NCBI GenBank assembly: GCA_945643635.1
Contig: CALZFC010000020.1
Span: 250,001 to 314,000, forward strand
DNA: 64,000 nt
Direction: 5' to 3'
Source: Allodiplogaster sudhausi
Taxonomy: Eukaryota; Nematoda; Chromadorea; Rhabditida; Diplogasteridae
In this document: piece after piece, positions 12,693-26,980 of the stretch
Position numbering within the stretch: the stretch's first letter is position 1
Layout of the letters: every line of letters starts with the position of its first letter
The notes under the pieces: model-generated
Database searches by the model: none
The model's input: the letters and a program-made list of their open reading frames with translations, nothing else
What the model was told of the DNA's origin: nothing
Position numbers and translations under genes: made by a program

Positions 12693-13490
12693 TGTTAAAG
12701 TGATTGTAGAATAGAGAGCCATCCATTCTTGAGCACATCATTTGTTGCATCTCATCGCATTCAACATTCTTTTCTTTCTCCTCCCCTCTCTCTCTCTATC
12801 GCTCTCTCTCTCTCACTCTCTGTCTCTCTCTCATTCTCTTTCTTTCTTTCTTTCTCTCTCTCTATCTGTCTCTCTCTCTCTCTCACTCTATTTCTCACCC
12901 ATCCCTCCATCAACATACATAACCAATGCGCATGTCATCGATTGAGCACAGCACAGCTACTCTCTGCATTCAGACCCCGTCCAAACATCCATTCGGCCTC
13001 CTCTCCCTGTCTGTCCCCCCCCCCACCCCTCTTTTGCCTTTCTATCACATCTATTTTTTCCTTCCATCTCTCTCCGAATTCGTTTGCGGCAATTAATGCA
13101 GAAAATGTTGTCGTTTTACGAGAGAAGGAGCTTTATTTGTTGATTTACTTAACCTTATTATTGTAGAAAAAATTTAATTATAAATGATAAATTATAAATG
13201 CTAACGCGAAAATTTCATATATATAGCACATACACATGTACACAATTGTAAGCAGCCTTGGTGTGCTATTTCGGTGCGGACTTGCGTATTTTATAAGTAT
13301 GTTTTCAAAGATAGCATTCGGACTAGAAAAATGAGAGCGAATGGGAGACGTGTTCAAAAAAGTTTACCTAAAATTTTGGTTTGTGTTTGTGTTTCGCGAA
13401 TTGTTTTGCGCGCATTTTACTTGAAGGATGTTATTAGGTTTTTTGTGTGCAGAAGAATATATCCTTGACTCTCTTCAGACTGCGTCTGCG
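12693..13490. promoter_or_regulatory. Head-to-head intergenic region, APPL and hnRNP F/H
   Basis: About 800 bp separate the two divergent start codons. It must contain the promoters of both genes. It holds a CT-rich tract at about 12785-12895 and a C run at 13015-13025. A 3' splice signal (TGTGCAG, about 13445-13451) lies upstream of the hnRNP start codon, so that gene probably has a 5'UTR intron or a trans-splice site here. Confidence 0.5.
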
Positions 13491-15119
13491 ATGACTGGCC
13501 CAGAGAAGATGGAGTCGAATGCGGTGAAAGGAGAGACGAACTACGTCCGCCTCCGTGGCCTTCCCTTCTCGGCAAAAGAGTCGCATGTTCGCGACTTCCT
13601 ATCAGGTACTATCCATTCTTCCTGTTTTTAAGCTTTTATCCGATCTTTGAACATCTAAGTGTTGAAAAAATGTAAGAAGTGGACCTATAAAATAAAGCTT
13701 TATCGCTTCTAATATTGAAGAGTTCATTCTGTTTTTAAACCAACGTGTCGCATTCATTCTTTGTTGAGGATTATATCGTTTTATGTTTAACACAAAAGAA
13801 CACATTAATGAACCTGTGCCGCGGAAAAAGAAGTCCCAACTACTTCCTTATGACTCACTCGTTTCTCTTTCAGCTGCCATGGTAACTAAGCAAAGCTATT
13901 TTTGGGTTCAGTTGATTTCAAAGAAATATTCGATTGTGACTATTTCATTTTGGGTAGTAAACGCATTTTTAAATGCACCCTTTTGCAAAAAGAAATGTTT
14001 ACGGGACAATTGAGAACAAGAGTTGTTTGATACATGTAGAGTTTAATGTACTTTTGGAAGTGTAAAAAGTGTTTTCGTTTTAGGCTCTTTATTGTTCAAA
14101 CTATTTAGACTGCATCTTTAGTGTATAACTTGTTTTTTCCTTCTTTCACTTTTGATTTTATAGGATTTCTAAAAAAAAAAAAACTCTTTTAAATTAACGG
14201 TGAAAAAAAAACTTATTCTAGGAGTGAACGTGTTGACGGTGAACATGCCACCGCTCAAGGATGGCCGCTCGAGTGGCGACGCATACTGTGGATTGAAGAC
14301 TCTCGACGATGTCGCCGCTGCGCTCAAGCTTCATCGCAACAACATGGAGAGCAGATACATTGAAGGTCGAGCAACGATCTTGCCGTTGGGGTCGCCCCGT
14401 GGGGGGCTAACAATGAGCCCCTAGGGGGATCTGGGCCTTCCTGGGCCATGGGAAGGTGATGATTCCCAGTGGAAAGAAAGCTGGTGATATCTAACGGGAT
14501 GCATCTGGAAGACTCTGGGTTGAGTTTGGAAGGAGTGTAGAATTGCCTTGTTAAGTAGGGGAAACTGAATATTTACTGGTGTATTAGTTCCTTAGAAAGA
14601 TTAGAAAATATTACCATATAGTAGTGATATAAGGGCGCTCGGATCAACATGGTCTTTTAGTGTTCGAGCTTTCGGCGGAAGAGTTGAATGGGGCCCTGAG
14701 GCGAGGTCTGGTGAGTGAGGAGGGGAGGCTGGTCAAGTTACGTGGTCTGCCCTTCTCTGCAACTGAGAATGATATCAAGGACTTCCTCAAGGGTTTGTTG
14801 GCGTCTGTTCTTGTTACATGAAAAGTACGAGTGATTGCAATAAGGAGAGAGGAAACACTATCAATTATCGGTTTACATGGCTTACAAATAAATGGGAACT
14901 GTCTCGGTTCTTGTAATTTTTATATTATTATATCTACGTGGATGGCATTGGTTGCTCAATGTGTTTATTTCAGGTTGTTATGGTTTATTTAATTGGATGA
15001 GGAATGGTATTGTATAAGTAAATTGAGATAATTTAGTGTGGTTATTTTGGGTGTTTCTCTCCCTCTCTCTCGCTCTCTCTTTCTCCCTTTCTTTCTTTCT
15101 CTTTCTCTCTCTTTCTCTC

Positions 15120-15167
<48 letters not shown>

Positions 15168-18100
15168 TATTTCTTTCTTTCGCTTTCTCTCTCTATCATT
15201 GGTGTGGAATTTGGAGGTCTGGATTGTGAGGACGTGCTGATTACGAAGGCAGGGGGTCGCCCTAGTGGTGAGGCTTTTGTTCGTCTCGGCAGCAGGTCCC
15301 AGGCTACTTCAGCCCTCGAGAGGAACAAGATGCACATGGGACAAAGGTCAGGTTATACAATGTATACACGGATACGGTATATGGCACCTCCCACCACGAA
15401 GTTACAGTACCCTGAAGGGTTCTTATTGTTTCTCGTATCAAGTGGGGTGCACACACTACTTCTTATACTTTCTTTCTTTCTTTTCTCCTGCCATTTGGAG
15501 AGCATTAGGTAGGAGGGACTAGTGCTGAAGGAGATTTATTCAATGGTTGGCCACACGGGGTCGAATGGATTGGTGTGGGATTTCAGAGGAACCGTCCCTG
15601 CAGGGCTTGGGAGGGGATGGGTTGGATGGACTTTTTCAGCACTAGTCTTCCTTTAGTTTTTTTTTCAAAGGCACAACATGGTTTTGGGCGAGGAAATTAG
15701 AAAATATAATGGTAAGTGACAGAGAGTTTTTAATTATATCCACTACATTTGTTTCTTTCTTCCTTTAAAGGAGTGTTCAACACAACACTGAAAACTATTA
15801 ATTGGTGTTTTATGCATTATAACTCACTTACTTTTTTCACTCCTTAATTAATGTTGCGTTGAAAATTAAATTTGACAACATTGCGTGTTATTTCGGTGTT
15901 GCGCGGAGCACTTTTTAAATTTGAATATTGGTCATAATTTTTTTTTGTAATCTCGTAAATTTAGATACGTCGAGGTGTACGTTGTGCCGAACGCCGAGGA
16001 AGTGCATCGCGCCCGTGGCTATCTGCCCATGATGCCGATGATGGGCGGTGGAGGACCCAATGGTGGAGGACCCCGGCCCCTCCGAGACATCCCCTTTGGG
16101 TACATGCCGCAAGGGGGCCCTCCACCACCACCAATGCCACCAAGTGGCTTCCGGCCCGGCCCGCCCGGCCCCTATCCCCCCGCACATCCGGGATACCCAA
16201 GGGACGCGGGCGGCTATGACGGCGGAAGGCCGATGAGACCGATGCCGCCAGGCGCCGGCGCCTACCGCTCGGCACCCTATGACCTGCCGAGACCGCTGGC
16301 TGGCGGACCCGATGATTACGTGTCTCCGACTAAAGTTGGAGAATGTTTTTTTTTCTTCTTATAAATATTTTTTATTGAATGTTTAAAAAGAAATGTCTTA
16401 TTAGAGGTAAAATAAAATGTCTTAAAAAATATTTTAAAATTTAATTTTAAAAAAAAAGAAGTTTTTTAAGGTGTTCATGCGGGGTCTTCCATTCGACGTG
16501 ACTGCAGATCAGATTGAACGCTTCTTCTCACCGTTGAGATGCATGGAGATTAAGGTTAATAGGAAGGTTGCAGAACCGGAATCGGTTTGATATCACTCTG
16601 ATAGTTTAGCTTCGCGATGTGTGAAGTTGTTTCAAATACGAAGTTGTTATTCGCATGAAGAGTTGATTGATAATGCGATGGATTCAAGTGAGAGAGCGAG
16701 TGATTGAGAGATAGGAGGGCGGGCGGGAGAGAGAGAGAGAGAGACAGAATGATTGACAATGAGTATGATAGATAGGGAAAGAGAGGATGCAAGAAAAGGA
16801 GAATCGGAAATGAGATTTCCCTCTCTTTTCCAGGTGGCACTGAACGACGATCGTCGTCCGTCTGGGGATGGCAGCGTTGAGTTTCAGACGATTGCCGAGG
16901 CTCGCGAGGCTCTTCATCGGAACAAGAATACGATTGGAAAGAGGTGGGTGCTTTCCCCCCCCTTTCCCCGGATATTTTTATTATAACCCTTTCTGGACCC
17001 CCACACATTGCAATCTATCTCTTTTTGTAGTTCTGCTGAGTATGCACCCGTTTGGTGCATATAAAATGTGAGTTGTGGGAAACAAAAAAAAGAATGCTAA
17101 TGAGGTTTACACGTTGCAAATTTCGTTTGAGTACCACAGGAGTCATGACTTTGCGTCTGATATGTCAATTCTTTCTCTCTCTCTCTCCCTCTCCCTCTCT
17201 CTCTCTTCTCTCTTTCTCTCTCTCTCTCTCTCTTGTTCTTTCGCTCTCTATTTCCCTCTGTTCCTCTCTCTCTCTCTCTCGCTCTTCCTCTCTCTCTCTA
17301 TCTCTTCTCTCTTCCAGGTACATCGAGCTATACCCTGCGAATCAGATGCCGCCACAGATGCGCCGCGTCCACTTCCGTCTGATTGGCGGGGCGCCCATGC
17401 CGCCGGTCGCGCCACTCTCGGCGCCGAACAATGGCGCGGGACCCAGAGGATATCCGCCAGGTATTAAAAGAAGTGGGGGGAGGGATTGAAAGGGAAGGGT
17501 GTTTGAGGACCTATCTGCAGTATATTCTACAATATTATCAGCCGTACTAAAATATATTTTGCTATTTTTACTTTGAATATTCAGAAATGAATATGAGAAC
17601 AGATCACGAGGTTTCGTATCTACCTAGTTTTTTTTAAATTATATTTTTGTATACATAAAAAAGTATTCTTTAAAAAAAAGATTAAAATTAATACAACAAC
17701 CTTTCAGCGTACGCAAACGGTGGCCCATACGACTACGACCGAAACGGCGCGCACCCGCCGCATGGCCCGGCGGGATACGGTGCGGGACCTGGCGGGCACC
17801 ACGGAGGTCCGGGAGGAGGTCGGGGCGACTACCCACCGGGTGGCGGACGCGGAGGAGGCGGAGACGCTCCCTACGGAAGCTTCCCTTCTCGCTACGATGG
17901 TGGAGGAGGTGGTGGAGGAAGGCCAGCGCCCGCGCCCGTCCCACCCCCCGTCCCATCCGGGCACCCTCATCATCATCCCGGAGGTCGCGGAGGAGGCTAT
18001 GAAGACGCCCGCCAAGGCTACCAGAAGGGCGGCGCCGCGGCTGGAGCGTACGATGGCTACGGAGCGGCCGGAGTCTATGACCGCGCGCCAGTTCATGGGA

Positions 18101-18228
18101 ATGCTGGAGGGGGAGGAGGTGGCGGCTATCCCCCCTATGATTACAACAACAAGGGAGGAGGCCAGGCAGCCGGAGACTACTACGATAATGCACAGTATCA
18201 GGCGAATAGAAAGTCCTGGCTTTACTGA
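13491..18228 (+). CDS. hnRNP F/H-type RNA-binding protein (three quasi-RRMs)
   Basis: Nine exons: 13491-13605, 14222-14365, 14661-14792, 15217-15346, 15965-16334, 16471-16554, 16834-16943, 17318-17460 and 17708-18228. RRM1 begins YVRLRGLPFSAKESHVRDFL, RRM2 VKLRGLPFSATENDIKDFLK and RRM3 VFMRGLPFDVTADQIERFF. The repeated RGLPF replaces the usual RNP aromatic motif and is the hallmark of hnRNP F/H quasi-RRMs. Each RRM has its second half on the next exon (RSSGDAYCGL, RPSGEAFVRL, RPSGDGSVEF). Glycine/proline-rich low-complexity sequence separates RRM2 from RRM3 and forms the tail, ending ...NRKSWLY. The family binds G-runs in pre-mRNA and regulates splicing in the nucleus. An AATAAA signal lies at 18455-18460. 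Several introns end in CT microsatellite. Confidence 0.9.
15055..15202. repeat. CT/CTTT microsatellite in hnRNP F/H intron 3
   Basis: A pyrimidine tract of about 150 bp with (CT)n, CTTT and a pure (CT)n core at about 15129-15160. It ends about 15 bp before the exon 4 acceptor at 15216/15217. Confidence 0.85.
17172..17317. repeat. CT microsatellite forming the polypyrimidine tract of hnRNP F/H exon 8
   Basis: CT-rich sequence of about 145 bp that runs directly into the acceptor TTCCAG at 17312-17317. The splice site therefore uses microsatellite as its pyrimidine tract. Confidence 0.8.
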
Positions 18229-18454
18229 TAAGAGGAAAAAGTGAAGAAGCCTACGATATTTGCGCAGTTTTTTTTTCATTTCGAAAACATTTTCGTTGCA
18301 CAACATTCAAATGTCCTCCCATTCAAATGACTTTTTATCATTTTTATTGTTGTACCCTCTTAAGCTATTAAGTCTATCTAATCAGTTCAGTTCTCTGTTT
18401 TTTGTTCGTTAGCGGTCATCGTGATCTTTAATTGCATACTTTTTTGATATGCGA

Positions 18455-18460
18455 AATAAA
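18455..18460 (+). terminator. Poly(A) signal of hnRNP F/H gene
   Basis: AATAAA, 227 bp after the TGA stop codon at 18226-18228 and before the start of the UPF2 gene. Confidence 0.65.
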
Positions 18461-18786
18461 CGTGTTGTGAGATTGCAGCAGAATGCAATGTGGAATGTGT
18501 GCTCTGGTTGCTGTCCTGTGGAAGAGGCTATCTAAGCGGTAAAAGAGTTGAGAGAATGGAGAATCTTGTTGTTTGGATGGACGGATTATAGAGGGTGGTG
18601 GGTAATGTTTAGAAAGTACTGTAAGGAGGTTACGGTATTATGAAGAAGGTTGAGTGATTTAACACTGGGATTGTTCTTTTCGCAATGGATGACCCAAGAA
18701 GTTTCATTGAGCAGCAGCGATAAGCAAAGAAGAAGAAGCAGTGGAAAGGAGGAAACGGCACAAAGAGAGCCGAAGAGATCAGAAGG

Positions 18787-21700
18787 ATGACAATTCCGGA
18801 AGTGGTGCAAGTGGCGCCGGCATGGCTGGCTACGGTGCGCAAGAGAGTTGAGGCAGCAGAAGCGAGCCGATCGAAGTTGGAGGGTGCCGCCAGACTGAGC
18901 GATGATCAGCTACGGTTAGTTTTAAGTGATAAGCATTACCTAATTATAATGTTGTGGCTGCGCATGTCAGGGTTATCGAATGTTGATTATTGGGATAATT
19001 GAAGACTTTGAGTATCGACGAGAACTCATTGAAATAGGCAAGAAAGCGTAAAGAAAAAATTAGAATTAAAAACAAATAAATAAACTACATATGCATTATT
19101 AGACTTCTTAATGCAATTATCATTGAAATCGGGCGGAAATGAAGTGAAACAGATGTGTTCAATTCGCTCTCACTTATTTTGGTTTGTATATTTGTTTTGA
19201 GTGCAAAAGAGATTAACTAATGAAAAATAGTTATATTGAATTTTTTTATATTTAGTAGTACTAAAGAAGTATTGATGTTTGCAAAAAAAGAAAAAAAGAA
19301 TTTAATTTATTAAGAATGAAATTGATGTTTTATTCTTCTCCAGTCGAATGGATTCTTCCCTCAAGAAGACAACGGCTGTTATGAAGAAGCTCAAGGTGAT
19401 CAGCAAGGAGGGCGCGCCCGCGCTCCTCGATGACGTCAACAAGATTAATCTCTCCAAATTTGTCGACGAAATGGCACTGGTTAGAATGAGAATTTTTGTA
19501 TGATTTTGAGTTATTTTATATTTATTTGCTTATATTATTTCTTTAAAAAAGACTTTAACTGCATACCAAAGTAAAAAGAAAAAAATGCTGAAATTTTTTC
19601 AGTGTGCCCCAAGAATTTTGGTCGAATTTTTAAATTTTTTTTGTTGGAATACTTATCATTGACTCTTTTTTATTTATTAGGTGATTTAAAATAAAAAATA
19701 AATTAAGAAATAGCATATAAATTGAAGGCGGTCGCCGAAGCGAAGCTCAAGCTGAGCGACGTGCCCGCTGTGGTCGAGGTGTGCGTGGCGCTCTCATGCA
19801 GATACGCCGCCTTCTCGGAGGAGCTGCTCACCCAGCTCAAGAAGTTGTTGCCGGCGCGCAGAAGCGACAAGATATCGAATCCGGCAAAGCTCAGAGTCGA
19901 TCTCAGGTAGTTTACTCATTTGTTTGCTTGCTTATTTATCTATTTATTTATTAATTTGTTCGCTCCATTTAAGAGCTTCAATTCGCGAGTTCATAGTATA
20001 TAACAGGGTTCTCCTAATTTTGCAATAAGTTTCTTCCATACCATTATGAAGATTTTTTTTGATATATTATTATCATTTATTAAACTGTAAAAATGGATGG
20101 CGCACATATTTTGTCCTATGCTATTAAAAAATTTATGTTTGAAACGTTGGCTACTTTGTGATCTTTAATGTTTAAAAGTTGAATACGTCAAAAGTTTTAT
20201 CGTTTTAAGAGCTGATTTCTTTAAGGAATAGAATGTCATAAACGTTGGCGCCACATACTTTAAGGCTACTCGGCGAGCTTCTCCTCCACGGCATCGTCGG
20301 GAAGGAAGGCCTCCAGGCACTCGGCGCCTCCCTCGCTTTCCTGGTGGCCGCGGAGAAGACGGAGCATCCGAACTTGGGCCTGATCGTCTCGCTAGCCGGC
20401 GCACTCGGATGGGAGCTTGCTGGCATTGTGCCAGCGCCGCCCGACGACGAGCTGCCAGCGAATGTAGAGAGAGGTTGATTATTTGAAATTATTAAAATCA
20501 ATTTTTTTGTAAATAAAATTTTTCCTGAAAAAAATTGACACTAAACAATGATAAATAAAGTGGTTGAATATTAACCTATTTATTTTGTGCACGTTTTTTT
20601 AACTAAAAATATTTTCATCTTTTTAGTCATCTGTGGTTTAAACATCTCATAGATTTGTAGGCCATCACTATTACTCTATCTCTCTCTCCTCTCTCTCTCT
20701 TTCTCTCTCTCTCTCTCTTCTCTCTCTTTCTCTCTCTTTATTTCTCTCTCTTTCTTTCTCTCTCTCTCAACTGTTTTCTGTTTCAGCTGATATCCCACAA
20801 TGCTCGGCGCTGACAGCAGAGCAGAGGCGCACGATGCACGACCTCTTCGTCAACTACCTTAAGAGTGTTGTCAAGAAGATGAACGAGCTGTGCGACAGCG
20901 TCAACAAGACCAAGAAGCTCATCCGGAAGATGGAGCGCACCCGAGGTTCGCCGGGTTTTCTAGCTATTATTTCCTTTGTTATTTTTTAACGTGCGCAGAT
21001 GTATTAGACCTCTAAATGCTTTTCATATGAATTTATTTATTTTCTTTATTAGTAATTTTTCTCCACTTTTTTTAGGTGACGCTACGTCGGAAGCGCGCGA
21101 TGATTTTGAACACAAAAGGACGGATTGGATGAAAGTGAGAGAGCAAGCGAGAGAGCTCGCAGGCGTCCTTGGCGAGAAGGTCGAAGAGAAAGAAGAAGAA
21201 GAGAGCGACGATGACATGGAGGAAGGCGCGCTGATTACGGTATGAATGGGCTGGGATATCAGGGATGTTCAAAACCAGGCCCGGGCCGGGATTTGGATAA
21301 CCCTGGCTGGGATAGTACGGTAGGTATCTGGCCCCTTTGGCTTTAGAATTAGAGTTGTGTGCGTAAAGATTCACTGCCAGAGATATATTCGGATTACTGT
21401 GGCCCATACTAATTGTAAGACCATAATCTTGAAGGATTGTCGTATGTTTTTTCGCAGTTATCAGAGGATGCGGCAATGGGAATTTGGCCGGATGCAGACT
21501 CCCGCTCTTTTTATGAGAATCTTCTTGACCTGCGCAAGATTGTGCCATCTGTCCTCTACAAGGATTCGGATGAAGCGGCGTTAGTTAAAGGATATCTTAA
21601 AAAGCGATTTCTAATATTATCTGGTCTATATTCATGCCCAGAAATAAAAGGAAATATTCTCTATAATGTGTATATATGTTTTCCGTTTTAGACAGAAAGC

Positions 21701-21977
21701 CAAGGCCTCACAAGCAATGGTGAGATCCATGGAAGATGTGGATGTCGAATCGATGGAAGGAGGAGATGAGGGAGCGGGCGAAGAGGAGGCAGCAGAGGAG
21801 GGAGGAGAAGATTCCGATGACTCGGAGTAGGCTTCTTTCTTTTCTTTTCTCTCTTTTTTATGGCTTTATTTCCGCTAGATTCATTATGTCGTTAGCTAAA
21901 TATATTTTTTTTTGCTGAAATTTTTGGTTTCATTTTTTTCTCTTTCTCTCTCTATCTCTCTCTATCGCTCGCTCACC

Positions 21978-22014
<37 letters not shown>

Positions 22015-22449
22015 ATTAACTCTCTCCCTCTCAGCGCGACAATCGTTGACGAAGAGCAAGAAGCCGCACGAAGATCGCCGTCACTGGAGCCTTCCTTCAA
22101 AGTGCCCGAGTCGACCAAGGAGATCAAGGAGTACATGGATGTTGGTGATATCATTTGTGTTCGCTCCGCCCCTTTCGTCATTATGCACTTTTATTTATTT
22201 AATTATTATCTTGTGTCATGAACGCATAAAAGAAAGGGGAAAAGAGAATAAATTGAAAGTAGTTTTTTTTCCTTTCGTGTTATAGGAAATCAATCGGCAG
22301 TATTTTCGAGAAAATATTCCGCGAATTAAAAAACCCCAGTATTTATTCGTGTTGCAGATCTTCTTAAGCCAGCTGATGAGAATGTCGAACAGAGACAAGA
22401 TTGATCAAGCTGCGCTCGACTTTGTCTCCAATCTGAACACACCGGTCAG

Positions 22450-22496
<47 letters not shown>

Positions 22497-23879
22497 CTAT
22501 CTCTCTCTCTCAGGTGAACCGCCGTCGTCTCTCTCGTTTCGTGCTTGGCTTCAACCGCCTGGACGTGGTTCCCTTCCTCGCTCGCCTCCTCGCCACCCTC
22601 GAGTGTATCATGGCCGACTTTGTACAGGAAACAGCGACCGCCTTTGTTCATCTGCTCAAGTTGGCGCGATTTATTTTTATTTTTTTACTAATATATATAA
22701 TATATATAAACATTTTTTACTAATATATAATATATAAACAGTAATGAAATTTAAGATGTTATATTCATATGAAGTTTTGTTTTATTTATTTATTTAGGCT
22801 TTTATTGAATAAAACAAGATTTATAAAAGAACCTTCAGGGAAATCGGCGAGAGAAAGAAGGATGTTCAACGGCTCGAGAATAAACTCGCGTGCACGTCAT
22901 TTGTTGCGGAACTTGTTAGCATATCGTTACTCTGTCATTTACTCCCATAACTCCCAACATTTCCTCTTTTTACCCTCCTCCCAATATAAAAGCTGGCCGA
23001 AGACCAGCATGTTAAGAGATGGCTACCACGGTTTTGGCCACCTTTTTGAATTTAACAACAATAATAGTAATAAGAAGAATCACAGCTTATTACAACAATG
23101 ATATTTTATTCATTTTAAACACTGCCACGTCAAAATCCTGCGTGATAACACTCCACGAAAATCATATAAAAGATGTTGTGAAAAAATTATATTAATAAAA
23201 AGGGTATTAGTTCAGCTTTTTAAAAAGAAAATGCAAAAAAAAAAAGAAAATTTCCGGTCAAATTCGGCGTGATCCTCCGCAAATTTTTAAATATTTTAAG
23301 TAAAGTATATTAGTTTACTCTTTATTTTTTGTACATTCTTATATATATAATTATTTCAGGTGAAATTCGGCGTGATTCCGCGCGCCGAGGGCCTCGCGTG
23401 CCTACGCGTCCTCGTCTACTTCCTGGCCGGCCACACCCTTGAGATGGCCGCACTCTTCCTGGAGAGCGCCGGCTTCTACCTCCATCGCCACGCAGACTCG
23501 CATCCCAAGATGAAGACGATCCTTGAGGTCGTGCTCAAGAAGAAGGCAAGGATAAAGGATCCGAGATATCAGGTCAGGGCCATCTCTCTCTCTCTCTCTC
23601 TATCTCTTCCCTCTCTCTCTCTCACTCTTCTCTCTCTCTATCTCTCTACTCTCCCTCTAGGCCATGCTGGAGAATGCATATTTCGCGGTGCTTCCGCCAG
23701 AGTCGATGCGCCGTGGCCCCGTCCTCCCTCCCCTCCTCCTCTTCATTCGCCATCTCATCTGCTCCATCAACAACAACAATGTTGTCGCGAATCTCCGCTG
23801 CCTACGACGCATTGACTGGACGGATACAAGAACCTGTGGTTAGTGTCTATCTCCATTTCTCTCTCTCTTTCTTTCTCGC

Positions 23880-23912
<33 letters not shown>

Positions 23913-23962
23913 TTCTTATCGCTCTCTCTCTCTACCTCTCTCTTTCTTTCTCGCTCTCTCTC

Positions 23963-24000
<38 letters not shown>

Positions 24001-25328
24001 TCTCCCTCTGTCTCCCTCTCTCTTTATCTCTCTCTTTCTTTCTCTCTCTCCCTCTCTCTCTTTTTCTCTCCCTCTCGGTCTCCCCTTCTAATCTCTCTAA
24101 CTCTTAAGACTACGCCGTTGCTTGCCTCTCATCTCCATGGCTGGTAACGTACGCGAATCTTCCATCGCTTGCCTCGCTGGTCGGCGGCTTGGCTGAGCTG
24201 CCTTTCCATGACTGGATCAGCGTGTCTGTCGTGGACAACGTCCTCGAGACGATTCGGCTGTCTCTTGAGGTTTGAATATTTTAGATTCCCGCCAAGTAAT
24301 TTAAAAATAAAACTTTCCTAATGCTTCTCATTCAGATTCCTCACGTTCTCAACCAGGCCGCACTCTCCTCTGTCGTTTACCTCGGAGAGCTGTACAATTT
24401 CTGTGTTTGCAATGCGCAAATCATCTTTAAGGTAGTATTTGGCGGGAGAATTTTTTTCTTTCATTTCAAAAAAATATTTAATAGATATTAATTGAGATAT
24501 TTTATTTACGATAACATCACTTTAGATTTGTTTGAGATCTATGAAATACTTCATTTATTCAATTTATTTTAATTTTATTTATCTATGGTGATCAATTCTT
24601 TTATCTTAGAATCAATCTCTTCTCTTCTCTTTAGAGTTGCATGAGAATTTACGAGGGGAAATTATGCAATATTGTGATGAAGAAATTCTTTTTTTTTTGA
24701 AATATTTCCTTTAATTTATGTATGTCAGGGTGATTTTTTTATATGTATGTGAAATATTTTTACATCTATATTTTATATTTAATAATTATCTGATCGACAA
24801 TGATCAATGATCAATGATAGTAAAGAGACGTTTTCCGCAGACTCTCTACCAGTTGATCTCATTCGCTGAGTCTCCCCTCGGCTGGCGAGACCAGAGTCGA
24901 ATCAGGCTCGTCTGCGAGCTCGTCTCCACGGTCGGCGAATTCTTCCGAGACTCCCGCCGCTCCACCAGCAATATGATGTGCTTTCTCGCGTACTTTTATC
25001 GGTCAGGTTTACTTTACTTCTTTCTTTCTTACTATATGTATATATATATATATATTGTTTATTTATTTATTTTATTATTATTATTTTTAATTTTTAATTT
25101 AAATTTTGCTAACATTCATTTATATTCAAAGTAGTGAAATTATTATGGAACTTGAGAATGATTAAAGTCACTTAAATAAATTGACCTTTGATGTAAATTA
25201 ATAAGTAGTATGCATAAATGTTTTATATTTAAAAAAAGGTTCTTCTAGATTTTACTGGATGAAGCGCGAGCAATGGGAAGCGAACGCTGGACTCAACAAC
25301 TTTGGAGAGAAAGAATCGTACGTTATTG

Positions 25329-25379
<51 letters not shown>

Positions 25380-25536
25380 TCTCTCTACTCTCTCCTCTTG
25401 CGCTCTCTCTCTCTACTCTCTCTTCTTTCGCTCTCTCCCTCTCTCTCTCCCTCTCTCTCTCTCTCCCTCTCTCTCTCTCTTCTCATCTCTCTCTACTCTC
25501 TCCTCTTGCGCTCTCTCTCTACTCTCTCTCTCCCTC

Positions 25537-25581
<45 letters not shown>

Positions 25582-26783
25582 TTGATGTTCAGGCTCAACG
25601 CGTTGTTCTTGTTGTTGATCCTGTGCTGTATTCTGTTTAACTTTGAATGTAATGTTTTCAACTCATTTAGTGTTTGACTTTAAATTTGAGCGAGATTATT
25701 TCTTGAAATAATATTTAAAAAAAAAAGTAAACAGGAAACTGATATAAATGCCCAGATATCCTCTGACGATCTCTGGACAAGTGACCGAACTCCACAACAT
25801 GATGCTGAAGGGACGCAAAGAGCCAAGAAGTCTGCAGCAGGCAGAGGAAGCTGTTCGAAAAGTGGAGAGCACCTTCAAGGCCAAGGTAGCAGAGAGGTTT
25901 TCCTATAATACCCTTCTTTTATTCCATTTATAATTTTATTTTCTATAGCTTCTTTTCCCCCTCTTTTGGCCAGGTGATTCCTGTATTTTTTTTTATTCCA
26001 CAAGTTGTCTTTTCAATAACTTCTTCTTGTGTGCCACAAGAAGAAGCGAAGAAAGAGACAAAGAATTTATTTTCCTAATTACTTTTTACCCTCATTTGCA
26101 TTTTCTTAGAGCATAATTCCTTTAATTTTGAAGCTAATACTGTAGTGCATGAATAGAAAACAGAGAAGCCATAAAAGTCCATTTTCATAATGTTCTAATT
26201 TGATGCAAAATTAATGTATTTGTTATCGTCTTCCTTGTAAATCATCTTGGATGGGGAGTTCTTGAGAATTCCTGGAGATTTGCCTGCTTTCTATCTGATT
26301 GTGATTTGCTTGCCCGTTCAATGTGGTTTTTTTATTCTAAAGTAGACCAATATTGGCTGCCTTCATATAGGACGTTCTGATTTGCAGGGGAGGGGAAGGT
26401 GAGGAAAGTTTGCTGAACTTTTCATGTCTCTCTTTATTCTTGTTTGGCAATTAACTATAATATATTTTAAGAAAAACGTCCTAAACGCTTAGAGATTTTC
26501 GTACATATTCTTTTTTTTCTTTCTAGATCGAGTCCATCGTATCCGAGCTTGCTGCATCGGCACAGAAGGAAGGCGGTCGACGTCTCCACGGCATCGCCGA
26601 GCTGGACGAGAACACTAGGTCTGATGAGGGGCCCCTTTTCTAAGGGGAGGGGTTTAGAGGGGTCTAGAGTGCCCTCCCCCCATGGAAAAAGAAAGAGGTC
26701 TCGCAAAGCTCCTAAAATCATGAGATTTGAGAACATTGTGTAGTCAGGCAAAGGAAGATTCTCCATTCTCTTTTACATTTGTA

Positions 26784-26819
<36 letters not shown>

Positions 26820-26931
26820 TCTCCTCTCTCTCGTTCTGGTCTATCTTTCACAATCACTACTGTTGTCTCCCCTGTCTCTCTCCACTCTCTCCTCTCTCCA
26901 CTTTCTCTCTTTCTCTCTCGATCTCTCTCTC

Positions 26932-26980
<49 letters not shown>

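Noticed and set aside
18130..18200. hnRNP tail and neighbouring UPF2 as an operon
   Set aside because: The 560-bp gap, separate poly(A) signal and no visible trans-splice arrangement give no support for a nematode operon.
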